DNA of 64,000 nucleotides. Origin: an uncultured Christensenella sp. (lineage in GTDB: Bacteria; Bacillota; Clostridia; Christensenellales; CAG-917). The translations under genes were made by a program, and so were the position numbers. The stretch lies in NCBI GenBank assembly GCA_910577815.1, contig CAJTNO010000001.1, forward strand, positions 358,754 through 422,753, in the 5' to 3' direction. Shown here piece by piece: positions 56,760 to 64,000 of the stretch; the first letter of the stretch is position 1, and the number at the start of each line of letters is the position of its first letter. Under the pieces are notes generated by a model. That model had not been told where the DNA came from and did not search any database. It was given only the letters and a program-made list of their open reading frames with translations.

Positions 56760-57278
56760 ATGCCGAAAAAATTAGGTAAACGCACTGACCAAAGAATGGC
56801 AATGCTTAAGAATCAGGTTTCCGAGCTTTTGTGGTACGGTGAAATCAGCACCACCGTTGACCGCGCAAAGTCGGTGAGAAGCCTTGCTGAAAAGTATATT
56901 ACTATCGCTATGAGAGCTTACAAGGACGACGTGAAGGTTACAAAGACCATAACCGAGACCAATGCTAAGCGCGAGAGAGTTAAAAGCACCGTTGAGGTTA
57001 CTAACGACGGTCCCAAAAAGCTTGCGGCACGCCGCAGACTTATGGCTGAGCTTGTAGACCTCAAGGAGATAAAGGGAGAAAAGGAGTCCAAGTCCGCTTA
57101 TAAAGCGCGTATCAAGGACGTAAAGCATCCCCTTATCGAAAAGATGTTTAAGGAGTATGCTCCCAAGTACGACGCCCGCAAGGAAGAGCTTGGACAGGGT
57201 GGCGGATACACCAGAATTATTAAGACCGGTGTGCGCAGGGGCGATGCTGCCGAAACTTGTGTTTTGAAGCTTATTTAA
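56760..57278 (+). CDS. rplQ: 50S ribosomal protein L17, extended
   Basis: L17 lies near the tunnel exit. The 172-residue product has KLGKRTDQRMAMLKNQVSEL at the N-terminus and YTRIIKTGVRRGDAAETCVL at the end, but about 50 extra residues (roughly 70-125, with RRRLMAELVDLKEIKGEKES) between, where most bacteria have a short loop and total 115-130. It closes the operon; the structured element at 57281 follows 2 bp after its stop codon. Confidence 0.95.
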   Translation: MPKKLGKRTDQRMAMLKNQVSELLWYGEISTTVDRAKSVRSLAEKYITIAMRAYKDDVKVTKTITETNAKRERVKSTVEVTNDGPKKLAARRRLMAELVDLKEIKGEKESKSAYKARIKDVKHPLIEKMFKEYAPKYDARKEELGQGGGYTRIIKTGVRRGDAAETCVLKLI

Positions 57279-57280
57279 GT

Positions 57281-57405
57281 AAACCGCGCTATTTAGCTAG
57301 TAACTTTGTCAGGGGCTTTTTGCCACTCCGTCACGTACGTATTTGTACGTTGGGCGGAGATGTCAAAAAGCCCCTTTCGCGTTCTTAATCTAAATATCGC
57401 GGTTT
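57281..57405 (+). repeat. Structured terminator-linked element, copy 2 (after rplQ)
   Basis: An outer stem (57281-57296 / 57390-57405, one mismatch) encloses an 11-bp inner stem GGGGCTTTTTG/CAAAAAGCCCC (57312-57322 / 57364-57374), CTCCG/CGGAG, and ACGTAC/GTACGT (57333-57338 / 57345-57350) around GTATTT. The apex and the flanks TTGTCAGG and TTTCGCGT match copy 1 at 25513-25642 while paired arms have changed together. The right outer arm ends in TTTT, so it can also terminate. Confidence 0.85.
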
Positions 57406-57458
57406 TGTAATGTTTTAATTTTATCAGTTTGAATATATAAATCTTTAAGAATAATTTT

Positions 57459-58187
57459 TTATTTTTTCCAGCCGTCGAAGTCGGTGCGTTCGGGATGATA
57501 GATTGCGCCTAATATTCTGTCCTTGGCAAAGGGAATGTCCTTACTGATATATTTTATCAAATCCTTGACGTACTCGCGCTTGGATACGTGGTTCATAGGA
57601 CAGGGATTGTTTACTATGGGCAATTCAAGCCGTTTGACTGTAGAGAATATATCGCACTCCTCTATGTAGACAAAGGGGCGGATAAGCGATACTCCCGTCT
57701 TATCCATATATGCCGTAGGAGCAAAGCAGGAAAAGCGTCCTTCGTATAAAAGCGACATAAGCATTGTTTCCGCTACGTCGTCGGCGTTGTGTCCGAGCGC
57801 GAGCTTGCCACCGCCTAAGTCGTTTATTGCGCTGTTAAGCGCGCCGCGGCGCATTTTGGCGCAAAGCGAACAAGGATTTGACTCCTTGCGGGCTTCAAAG
57901 ATTATTTCCGCAATATCCGTCTTAATAATGTGATGCGGGACGTCTAAGGAGGCGCAATTTGCGCTTAGCGCGGCCATTTCCTCGGATTTTGTATCCTTTA
58001 ACCCCATATCTATCGTCACAGCCTCAAGAGTAAAGCGTTCGGGAGAAAATCTGCGGTAGGCGGCAAGGGCGTTTAGCAGCAATACGCTGTCCTTTCCGCC
58101 CGATAGTCCGACAAATATTCTGTCGCCGTCCGCTATCATTTTGTAATCCTGTATCGCGCGGCGCATCGCGCTGAGAATTTTTTGCAT
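57459..58187 (-). CDS. TtcA-like tRNA thiolation ATPase
   Basis: The product is 242 residues. The PP-loop SGGKDS (29-34), Cys106 and Cys109 in SNPCSLCAK, GHNADDVAET and Cys196 in NNPCPMNH match the TtcA group, which uses a 4Fe-4S cluster to thiolate C32 of certain tRNAs. Other members of this subfamily act on other positions, so ttcA is a family rather than exact gene call. Promoter TTGCCA-17-TATAAT (58226-58254, minus strand); SD CGGAG. Confidence 0.88.
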   Translation of the reverse strand: MQKILSAMRRAIQDYKMIADGDRIFVGLSGGKDSVLLLNALAAYRRFSPERFTLEAVTIDMGLKDTKSEEMAALSANCASLDVPHHIIKTDIAEIIFEARKESNPCSLCAKMRRGALNSAINDLGGGKLALGHNADDVAETMLMSLLYEGRFSCFAPTAYMDKTGVSLIRPFVYIEECDIFSTVKRLELPIVNNPCPMNHVSKREYVKDLIKYISKDIPFAKDRILGAIYHPERTDFDGWKK

Positions 58188-58225
58188 TTTTTCTCCGTTT
58201 TGTAATATAGATTTATATAGACAAA

Positions 58226-58254
58226 ATTATACTTAAATGCGCAGACGTTGGCAA
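58226..58254 (-). promoter_or_regulatory. Sigma-A promoter of the TtcA-like gene
   Basis: On the minus strand: -35 TTGCCA (58254-58249), 17-bp spacer, -10 TATAAT (58231-58226). Confidence 0.8.
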
Positions 58255-58274
58255 GCGGAATAGCCCAAATCGCC

Positions 58275-58303
58275 TTGACATAATTTTTTGCGTAATCTAT
58301 ACT
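58275..58303 (+). promoter_or_regulatory. Sigma-A promoter of the small multidrug export gene
   Basis: Perfect -35 TTGACA (58275-58280), 17-bp spacer, -10 TATACT (58298-58303). Confidence 0.82.
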
Positions 58304-58346
58304 GAATTTTGTCGGTCGGATTTATCCTGCGGGCGTGGACATAGCT

Positions 58347-59201
58347 ATGAACGAAATAATAGATTTTTTCAGGTCGATATTTAATAACGACTACCTGACG
58401 CTGTACGTCATATCCATTATCCCCATAATCGAGCTTAGGGGAGCGATTGTGTTTATGACGGGAATGTTCAGCAGCGTTCAGGAGATGATTGCGGGTATGT
58501 TTTGCTGTGTAGCTGGCTCTACTACGGTGATTATTCCGCTGATTTTGCTGTTCCGTCCTTTAATCCGCAGAATGAAGAAATCCAAATGGTTTTCCAAAAT
58601 AGCGAAAAGTATGGAGGCAACCATTGCGGAGAGGGCAGAATCCGCATATTCGGAGGAAAAAGAGGAGCTTAAGGCTGAGCAGCTTGCAAGCGGCAAGCGT
58701 AAACGTAAGAGAAAGCCGCTGTCCGTTGACGCTAAAAAGTTTTTGGGCTTGTTTTTGTTTGTTGCAATTCCGCTTCCGATGACGGGAGCCTGGACGGGCT
58801 CCTGCATAGGCAGCTTTTTGGATTTTCCCGTATGGAAGGCGGCGCTCGCGGTGTTCTTCGGAAACATCGTTGCAGGCGCGATTTTGACTGTTATAGCTTA
58901 CTTTATGCCGCAGCAGTATGCCGACCTGTTTATGTACGGATTTGTGATACTTGCCGTTGCTATAGCCGTTACGCTGTATTTTACGCGCTCCAGGAAGATG
59001 GAGAAGCGCAGAAAAGAGGAGCTTGCCAAATACGGCAATAAGGACGAATACGAGCTTGCGATTATCCGTAAAGAGGCGGAGGAAAACGGCGAGATTTTAA
59101 TAAAAAAGGAATATATAGACGAGAACGGCGATAAGCACATAATAATCGGACGCGACGGCAGCAGAAACGAAAAGCTTGTAGATAAGGACGATTTGATTTA
59201 G
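58347..59201 (+). CDS. Small multidrug export family membrane protein
   Basis: The product is 284 residues from ATG 58347 (a GTG at 58335 is possible). Two helices with IIPIIELRGAIVFMTG, a cytoplasmic basic loop, then FLFVAIPLPMTGAWTGSCIG and a third pair of helices match the Sm_multidrug_ex (COG2426) family, whose transport role is not firmly proven. An acidic/basic C-terminal tail of about 70 residues (EYELAIIRKEAEENGEI and on) follows. It is monocistronic and converges with fba. Confidence 0.88.
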   Translation: MNEIIDFFRSIFNNDYLTLYVISIIPIIELRGAIVFMTGMFSSVQEMIAGMFCCVAGSTTVIIPLILLFRPLIRRMKKSKWFSKIAKSMEATIAERAESAYSEEKEELKAEQLASGKRKRKRKPLSVDAKKFLGLFLFVAIPLPMTGAWTGSCIGSFLDFPVWKAALAVFFGNIVAGAILTVIAYFMPQQYADLFMYGFVILAVAIAVTLYFTRSRKMEKRRKEELAKYGNKDEYELAIIRKEAEENGEILIKKEYIDENGDKHIIIGRDGSRNEKLVDKDDLI

Positions 59202-59264
59202 TTATAGATTTGAACGTTTTAAAGTATTTTAAACACCTAACTTATACAAAACAGAATATTAGAC

Positions 59265-59328
59265 GCAAAAAATCCCCATTTTCGGTCGTTTACTGTATAA
59301 ACAGCAGAAACGGCGGAAATGGGGATTT
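59265..59328. terminator. Bidirectional terminator with a long, structured loop
   Basis: AAATCCCCATTT (59270-59281) and AAATGGGGATTT (59317-59328) form a perfect 12-bp stem. The 35-nt loop has further pairing (CGTTT/AAACG, CTGT/ACAG). It lies between the export gene and fba. Confidence 0.8.
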
Positions 59329-59355
59329 AAAGGTTGTTTACCTGACTTTAGCTGA

Positions 59356-60285
59356 TTATGCTTTGTTGTTGCAGCCGAGTACGTTGACTATCTTGTGCTT
59401 TACAACCTGCTTTACAGCCTCTCTTGCAGGTCCGAGATACTGTCTCGGGTCGAAGTGAGACGGGTTAAGCGCAAAATGCTCGCGGATGGCGCCGGTTACC
59501 GCAATTCTCAAATCACTGTCGATGTTGATTTTGCATACCGCCATAGAAGCCGCTCTGCGCAGCATATCCTCTGGAACGCCCTGCGCGCCGGGCATACTGC
59601 CGCCGTACTGATTTACTATCTTTACGAGGTTCTGAGGAACGGAGGAAGCGCCGTGCAACACGATAGGGAAGCCCGGGAGACGCTTGCCGACCTCCTCGAG
59701 TATGTCAAAGCGAAGCTGAGCCTGTCCCTTGAACTTGTACGCGCCGTGAGAGGTGCCGATTGCTATTGCAAGAGAGTCTACGCCGGTTTTAGATACGAAT
59801 TCCTGCACCTGGTCGGGGTCGGTGAATGCGGCGTCCTTTGCGGATACGTTTACCGCGTCCTCGATGCCTGCAAGCTTGCCGAGCTCCGCTTCTACCACTA
59901 CGCCGTGGTCGTGCGCATACTCTACTACCTGCTTTGTAATATTGATGTTTTCAGCAAACGGATGTGCGCTGGCGTCAATCATAACGGACGTAAAGCCGCT
60001 GTCTACGCAGTCCTTGCACAGCGCAAAGCTGTCGCCGTGGTCAAGGTGCAGACAGATGGGGAGTCCGCTTGTTTCAACCGCAGCGTCTACCATCTTGGTG
60101 AGATAGGTTGTGTTAGCGTATTTTCTTGCGCCTGCCGATACCTGGAGAATGAGGGGAGCCTTTTCCTCGGTTGCCGCTTCAACGATACCCTGGATGATTT
60201 CCATATTGTTTACGTTGAACGCGCCGATGGCATATCCGCCTTCATAAGCCTTTTTGAACATTTCAGTTGTTGTTACCAATGGCAT
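59356..60285 (-). CDS. fba: Fructose-1,6-bisphosphate aldolase, class II
   Basis: The enzyme cleaves fructose-1,6-bisphosphate in glycolysis with a zinc ion. The 309-residue product has YAIGAFNVNNMEIIQGIVEA, the zinc motif LHLDHGDS, EAELGKLAG, GTSHGAYKF and LHGASSVP, and NIDSDLRIAVTGAIREHFAL. ATG 60285 is used because the longer frame starts at a GTG inside the SD GGAGG. Promoter TTGTAT-17-TATAAT (60321-60349, minus strand). Confidence 0.96.
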   Translation of the reverse strand: MPLVTTTEMFKKAYEGGYAIGAFNVNNMEIIQGIVEAATEEKAPLILQVSAGARKYANTTYLTKMVDAAVETSGLPICLHLDHGDSFALCKDCVDSGFTSVMIDASAHPFAENINITKQVVEYAHDHGVVVEAELGKLAGIEDAVNVSAKDAAFTDPDQVQEFVSKTGVDSLAIAIGTSHGAYKFKGQAQLRFDILEEVGKRLPGFPIVLHGASSVPQNLVKIVNQYGGSMPGAQGVPEDMLRRAASMAVCKINIDSDLRIAVTGAIREHFALNPSHFDPRQYLGPAREAVKQVVKHKIVNVLGCNNKA

Positions 60286-60320
60286 ATATTTTGCCTCCAC
60301 AAAATTATTTTGCTTTATGT

Positions 60321-60349
60321 ATTATACAACTTCAGCGGCAAAAATACAA
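60321..60349 (-). promoter_or_regulatory. Sigma-A promoter of fba
   Basis: On the minus strand: -35 TTGTAT (60349-60344), 17-bp spacer, -10 TATAAT (60326-60321). Confidence 0.78.
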
Positions 60350-60581
60350 CTGATTTGAGTATAAATGAGCTTATATTTGACTTATAGCCGCAACAAATTT
60401 ACTAATCTTCTTTTAAAGGTAGACAACTGTTTAAGATAACTGTACAAATGTCTATAAACCTGCAAAAACAGGCGTATAAGGCGAAAAATTTCTACAAAAA
60501 TTAAATTTTAATAAAAAAATTTTCCAAATATTTGTAAAAAATTATGTATAGAAAATGAATATTTATGCAAGCATAACATAT
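60350..60581. other. AT-rich divergent gap between fba and the M29 gene
   Basis: About 230 bp with poly-A/T tracts and a small CCTG-CAAAAA-CAGG-like hairpin near 60458. No supported gene or RNA is seen. Confidence 0.5.
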
Positions 60582-60610
60582 TTGCAAAATCGACTGAAAT
60601 GTGCTATTAT
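60582..60610 (+). promoter_or_regulatory. Sigma-A promoter of the M29 aminopeptidase
   Basis: -35 TTGCAA (60582-60587), 17-bp spacer, extended -10 TGCTATTAT (TATTAT 60605-60610). Confidence 0.78.
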
Positions 60611-60639
60611 CTTTATATAAATATAAGTCGGAGGAATAT

Positions 60640-61758
60640 ATGATTTCGGATAAAAGACAGGAGCTGCTGGCGGAAAATCTTGTGGGATATTCCATAAAAG
60701 CGGGCAAAGGCGACAAGGTATGGATTGATATTATAGGCGATTGCGGGCGCTTGCCCGAGTGCATAATCCGCGCCGTTTACAGACACGGAGCTATGCCGTT
60801 TGTAAATATAGTGGACAAGCGGATTTTGCGCGAGGTGCTTAACGGGACCGATGAAAAACAGCTTGAAATATGGGCGCGCCGCGATATGGATTTTATGGAT
60901 AAAATGGATTGCTATATAGGCGTGCGCGGCGACGTAAACAGCTATGAGCTGAGCGACGTTCCCTCTGAAAAAATGCGCTTATATGACAGGCTTTATCTCG
61001 AGCCCGTGCATAGCGAAAGACGCGTAGCGCACACGCGTTGGGTCATATTGAGATATCCCACTACGGGTATGAGTCAGCTTGCGGGAATGTCTACGTCGGC
61101 GTTTGAGGATTACTATTTCGACGTCTGCTGTCTTGATTACGAGAAAATGGGTAAAGCAATGCAACCGCTTGTTGAATTGATGAATTCGACAGATAAAGTC
61201 CGTATTGTGGCAAAAGATACCGATTTAACATTCTCTATAAAGGGTATCGGAGCGGTCAAATGCGCGGGCGGCTGCAATATTCCCGACGGAGAGGTTTATA
61301 CCGCTACCGTCAAGGACAGCGTGAACGGTTATATACATTACAACGTTCCGTCTATAGAAAACGATTTCAAATTTGAAAACGTAAGACTCGAATTTAAGGA
61401 CGGAAGGATTGTAAACGCTTCCGCAAACGACAGCTTAAAGGCTAACGAATTGTTCGATACCGACGAGGGCGCGCGCTATGTGGGAGAGTTTGCAATAGGC
61501 GTAAATCCATACGTTACAAAGGCGATAGGGGATATTCTTTTTGACGAGAAGATAAGCGGCTCCATTCACTTTACGCCCGGCTGCTGTTATGACGACGCGC
61601 CAAACGGAAATAAGAGCGCGCTGCATTGGGACCTTGTGCTTTGTCAGACTCCCGAGTACGGCGGAGGCGAGATTTGGTTTGACGACGTGCTTATAAGAAA
61701 GGACGGTCTTTTTGTCATAGACGAGCTTAAGGGACTGAATCCCGAAAATTTAAAATGA
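60640..61758 (+). CDS. M29 family (thermophilic-type) aminopeptidase
   Basis: The product is 372 residues from ATG 60640 (SD GGAGG at 60630; the longer frame begins inside the -10 region). Features are KRQELLAENLVGYSIKAGKG, GDKVWIDIIGD, the central VRIVAKDTDLTFSIKGIGAV and NIPDGEVYTATVKDSVNGYI, and the metal-site GARYVGEFAIGVNPYVTKAI, SGSIHFTPGCCYDD and ALHWDLVLCQ. M29 enzymes are cobalt- or zinc-dependent cytoplasmic aminopeptidases. A strong terminator follows. Confidence 0.92.
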   Translation: MISDKRQELLAENLVGYSIKAGKGDKVWIDIIGDCGRLPECIIRAVYRHGAMPFVNIVDKRILREVLNGTDEKQLEIWARRDMDFMDKMDCYIGVRGDVNSYELSDVPSEKMRLYDRLYLEPVHSERRVAHTRWVILRYPTTGMSQLAGMSTSAFEDYYFDVCCLDYEKMGKAMQPLVELMNSTDKVRIVAKDTDLTFSIKGIGAVKCAGGCNIPDGEVYTATVKDSVNGYIHYNVPSIENDFKFENVRLEFKDGRIVNASANDSLKANELFDTDEGARYVGEFAIGVNPYVTKAIGDILFDEKISGSIHFTPGCCYDDAPNGNKSALHWDLVLCQTPEYGGGEIWFDDVLIRKDGLFVIDELKGLNPENLK

Positions 61759-61775
61759 TTCGGCTGTTGAATTTT

Positions 61776-61809
61776 GCCGCCGCTTCGATTAAGAATCGGC
61801 GGCTTTTCT
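61776..61809 (+). terminator. Terminator of the M29 gene
   Basis: GCCGCCG (61776-61782) and CGGCGGC (61797-61803) form a 7-bp GC stem followed by TTTTCT. Confidence 0.85.
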
Positions 61810-61818
61810 ATCAATATA

Positions 61819-61842
61819 ATATACGCGCGTGCGCGCGTATAT
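61819..61842. repeat. GC-alternating palindrome before the S8 protease gene
   Basis: An 11-bp stem ATATACGCGCG/CGCGCGTATAT around a 2-base TG centre. It closely resembles the palindrome at 14651-14666. The rest of the 61843-62209 gap is AT-rich; I see no supported gene in it and no clear promoter. Confidence 0.65.
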
Positions 61843-62209
61843 AAAGGCTGTTACAGTGTATAGCTTATGCAGCTTTTATGCAGTTTTGAATACGGTTTAC
61901 TTGTTAAGCGTAACGGTTTGTCGGACGAGGCGATTTTTAATTGGAAATAAATGTAAAAAAATTATAAAATTTTATACAGGTCAGACTGCATATTATGCAA
62001 AATTCAGGGCAATTCTGTATAATCTTGCAATGCTTAAAGCGTTTTAATGAGTTTTTTTGTGCTTAAAAACAGTTGCCGTTAAATCGGATTTGTTGTAAAA
62101 TACAAATCTGAAATATTATCAGTACATACGCGAGATAAAATATTTATATTTTCACATTATAAATTAGGACGGTGTGCTGTCGTTATAGCAAACATTCGGA
62201 GGCTGATAA

Positions 62210-64000
62210 ATGTCAAAGACAGATAAAAAACTCAGTGCGATTTCTTTGGTACTTGTGGCGGTGATGGTATTCACCGCAATATTCAACGTTATTTACGTAG
62301 GCAATATTGCCGCGGCTAAAATTTCCAACAACAATCAACAGCTGCCGACCGATAACGCGGGATTTGTAGAGTCGGATATGAATTTCGATTCAATCCGCGA
62401 GCAATACCTCAATCACGAGCTGGTGCAGAAAAATACCGCGTCCTACGACGGGGACCGCTGGGTTATCGTAGAGCTTACGGGCGGCACTCTTTACGACGCC
62501 TTTAAGACAAGCACCCGCTATAACGATTTTTCGTCCTATACGGCGAGCGTAGAGGGACAGAAGGTGCAGGCGTCCATCAAGGCGGACCATACCACCTTCC
62601 TCAACAGACTTAGCAGACACGGCATAGACTATCAGCTTAAGTACACATACAGCGCCATTACCAACGCGCTTGCCATTAAGGTAAACGCGGAGGCATATAA
62701 TGCAATCCGCAAAATGAGCGGTGTTGCGGACGTTTATTACACAGAGTATTACGACGTGCCCAAGGTTGCGGTTGAAAATAACGCAAACGTCTATACCACC
62801 GGCATCTATAACACCGAGGGCATCGATTATCACGGCGAGGGGATGGTTGTCGCTGTGCTCGATACAGGTCTTGACGCGACGCACGAGGCGTTTCAGAATA
62901 TGCCCAAGGACGGCGGCAGACTTAAGAAAACCGATATTGAAAACGCAGTAAACGCCGTTGATAACAACGGAAGGAGAAAGCTGCTTGCCGAGGGCACTGC
63001 GGACGATTTCTACTATAACGAAAAGGTTCCGTTTGCGTACGATTACGCCGACGACGACCCCAACGTTTATCCCGCATACTCCTCGCACGGCACTCACGTT
63101 GCGGGTATTGTAGCCGGTAAGAGCGATTACGTTGTCAACGAGGAGACGGGTGAAACGTTTGTAGGCGTTGCGCCCGAAGCGCAGCTTGTCATATGCAAGG
63201 TGTTTACCGATAATCTCGACAGCGAGGTTCTTGGCGGCGCAAATACTATGGGTATACTCGCCGCGCTCAACGACTGCGCCGTGCTTGGCGTCGACGTTAT
63301 AAATATGAGCCTCGGCTCGTCCGCGGGCTTCTCGGAGGAGAGGGGCGACAGCGCGCAGACGCAGTTTTTAAACAGAGTTTACGGCGCTATCGAGGATATG
63401 GGTATCAGCCTTGTAGTTGCCGCGAGCAACGATTACAGCTCGGGCTTCGGCGGCGGCAACGGAACTAACCTTGCAAGCAACCCCGACAGCGGTACGGTAG
63501 GCTCGCCTTCGACATATTCCTCGGCGCTTTCGGTCGCTTCTATCAACGGAAGAAAATCAAGCTATATTCTCGGCAACAATACCGAAAATCAGGTTGCCTT
63601 TATCACCAACTCCAGCAATGAGTTCGGTCAGGAATTTAACTTCATCGACCAGCTTTATGCAATCGCTTCGGAAATGAGGGGTACTCCCGTAGCGAAGGGA
63701 CAGCCGCTCAAGTTTAAGTACGTCAGCATAGAGGGCTTCGGCAGACCTAACGAATATACCGCAAATATCAGAAGGCAGCTCGATAAGGAGCTTGCAAAGA
63801 AAGAGGGCTACGACGGCGTTATCGCGCTTGTTAAGCGCGGCGAAACTACGTTTGCCGAGAAAGTGCAGGTCGCAATGGGCGCAGGCGCTCAGGCGTGTAT
63901 CATTTACAATAACGTGGCGGGTACTATAAGAATGTCGCTCGGCGACGTGGAGGACCCGATACCTACCTGCTCGATTTCGATGGACGCGGGCAAGGTGCTT
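62210..64000 (+). CDS. S8 (subtilisin-like) serine protease, surface-anchored, 3' partial
   Basis: The frame is open from ATG 62210 to the window edge (597 codons). SD CGGAGG lies 8 bp upstream. A signal/anchor helix spans 9-32. An inhibitor I9-like propeptide region (about 84-185) precedes the S8 domain with catalytic Asp218 (VVAVLDTGLDATHEAF), His293 (SSHGTHVAGIVAG) and the oxyanion region VVAASND near 400. A PA (protease-associated) insert follows (VIALVKRGETTFAEKVQVAM, GAGAQACIIYNN). The catalytic Ser lies beyond 64000. It should be a large extracellular protease of the lactocepin/C5a-peptidase type. Confidence 0.92.
   Translation, partial: MSKTDKKLSAISLVLVAVMVFTAIFNVIYVGNIAAAKISNNNQQLPTDNAGFVESDMNFDSIREQYLNHELVQKNTASYDGDRWVIVELTGGTLYDAFKTSTRYNDFSSYTASVEGQKVQASIKADHTTFLNRLSRHGIDYQLKYTYSAITNALAIKVNAEAYNAIRKMSGVADVYYTEYYDVPKVAVENNANVYTTGIYNTEGIDYHGEGMVVAVLDTGLDATHEAFQNMPKDGGRLKKTDIENAVNAVDNNGRRKLLAEGTADDFYYNEKVPFAYDYADDDPNVYPAYSSHGTHVAGIVAGKSDYVVNEETGETFVGVAPEAQLVICKVFTDNLDSEVLGGANTMGILAALNDCAVLGVDVINMSLGSSAGFSEERGDSAQTQFLNRVYGAIEDMGISLVVAASNDYSSGFGGGNGTNLASNPDSGTVGSPSTYSSALSVASINGRKSSYILGNNTENQVAFITNSSNEFGQEFNFIDQLYAIASEMRGTPVAKGQPLKFKYVSIEGFGRPNEYTANIRRQLDKELAKKEGYDGVIALVKRGETTFAEKVQVAMGAGAQACIIYNNVAGTIRMSLGDVEDPIPTCSISMDAGKVL

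Noticed and set aside
61829..62047. 72-residue frame before the S8 protease gene
   Set aside because: No SD, no recognisable domain, and it starts in the GC palindrome; treated as intergenic.

Overview
This 64 kb window looks like chromosome from an uncultured, low-to-mid GC Bacillota of the class Clostridia. The support is a complete S10-spc-alpha ribosomal operon in Gram-positive order, zinc-type S14 and S4, a KOW-domain protein between map and infA, the spore-maturation pair spmA/spmB, a TatD-linked radical SAM gene, and strong Shine-Dalgarno (SD) sites with sigma-A promoters that nearly always have a 17-bp spacer. I cannot place it below class from sequence reading alone.

Layout. 0-5 kb: a DUF2804 gene, a ferritin-like di-iron protein, an O-antigen-ligase-like membrane protein and a four-tRNA cluster (fMet, Met, Glu, Val). 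5-18 kb: an XRE regulator, a LemA operon, a large lipoprotein with an InlB-type repeat, a MATE exporter, a ClC antiporter, a WYL regulator, a 36-codon small ORF and an aminotransferase. 17.27-18.12 kb: a non-coding tandem array running into the stop codon of glmS. 18-24 kb: glmS, a second O-antigen-ligase-like protein, and an XRE/cupin regulator with a GH31 glycosidase. 24.6-25.5 kb: rplM-rpsI. 25.6-34 kb: a small HTH gene and partner with three shared operator sites, spmA-spmB, metG-tatD-radical SAM, rsmA, and an unknown protein. 33-37 kb: a PocR/AraC regulator divergent from a membrane-fused hydrolase, then an SGNH esterase. 37.3-41.2 kb: six minus-strand accessory enzyme genes. 41.4-57.4 kb: rpsJ to rplQ, including secY, adk, map, infA, rpmJ and rpoA. 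57.4-64 kb: TtcA-like, small multidrug export protein, class II aldolase, M29 aminopeptidase, and the start of an S8 protease cut by the window edge.

How the parts fit. Most of the window is translation machinery: r-proteins, MetRS, RsmA, tRNAs and MAP. The rest is envelope and small-molecule housekeeping. The least ordinary signals are non-coding. First, a structured element of about 125-130 bp sits in the terminator position after both r-protein operons (after rpsI and after rplQ). It has a conserved apex and stems that differ in sequence but still pair. Second, a 197/155-bp repeat family occurs as a five-copy array against glmS and as a diverged copy at the left edge; in both places a terminal inverted-repeat arm covers the stop codon of the neighbouring gene. 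Third, several non-ribosomal genes have a -10 box within 6-8 bp of the start codon and no SD, which suggests leaderless mRNAs. Fourth, the initiator tRNA has two T-stem mismatches and a duplicated 3' end.

Start codons were re-chosen where the longest frame began inside an SD or a promoter box (rplC, rplM, rplV, rplF, rpmD, infA, metG, rsmA, fba, the aminotransferase, GH31, M29, XRE/cupin and MBL genes).
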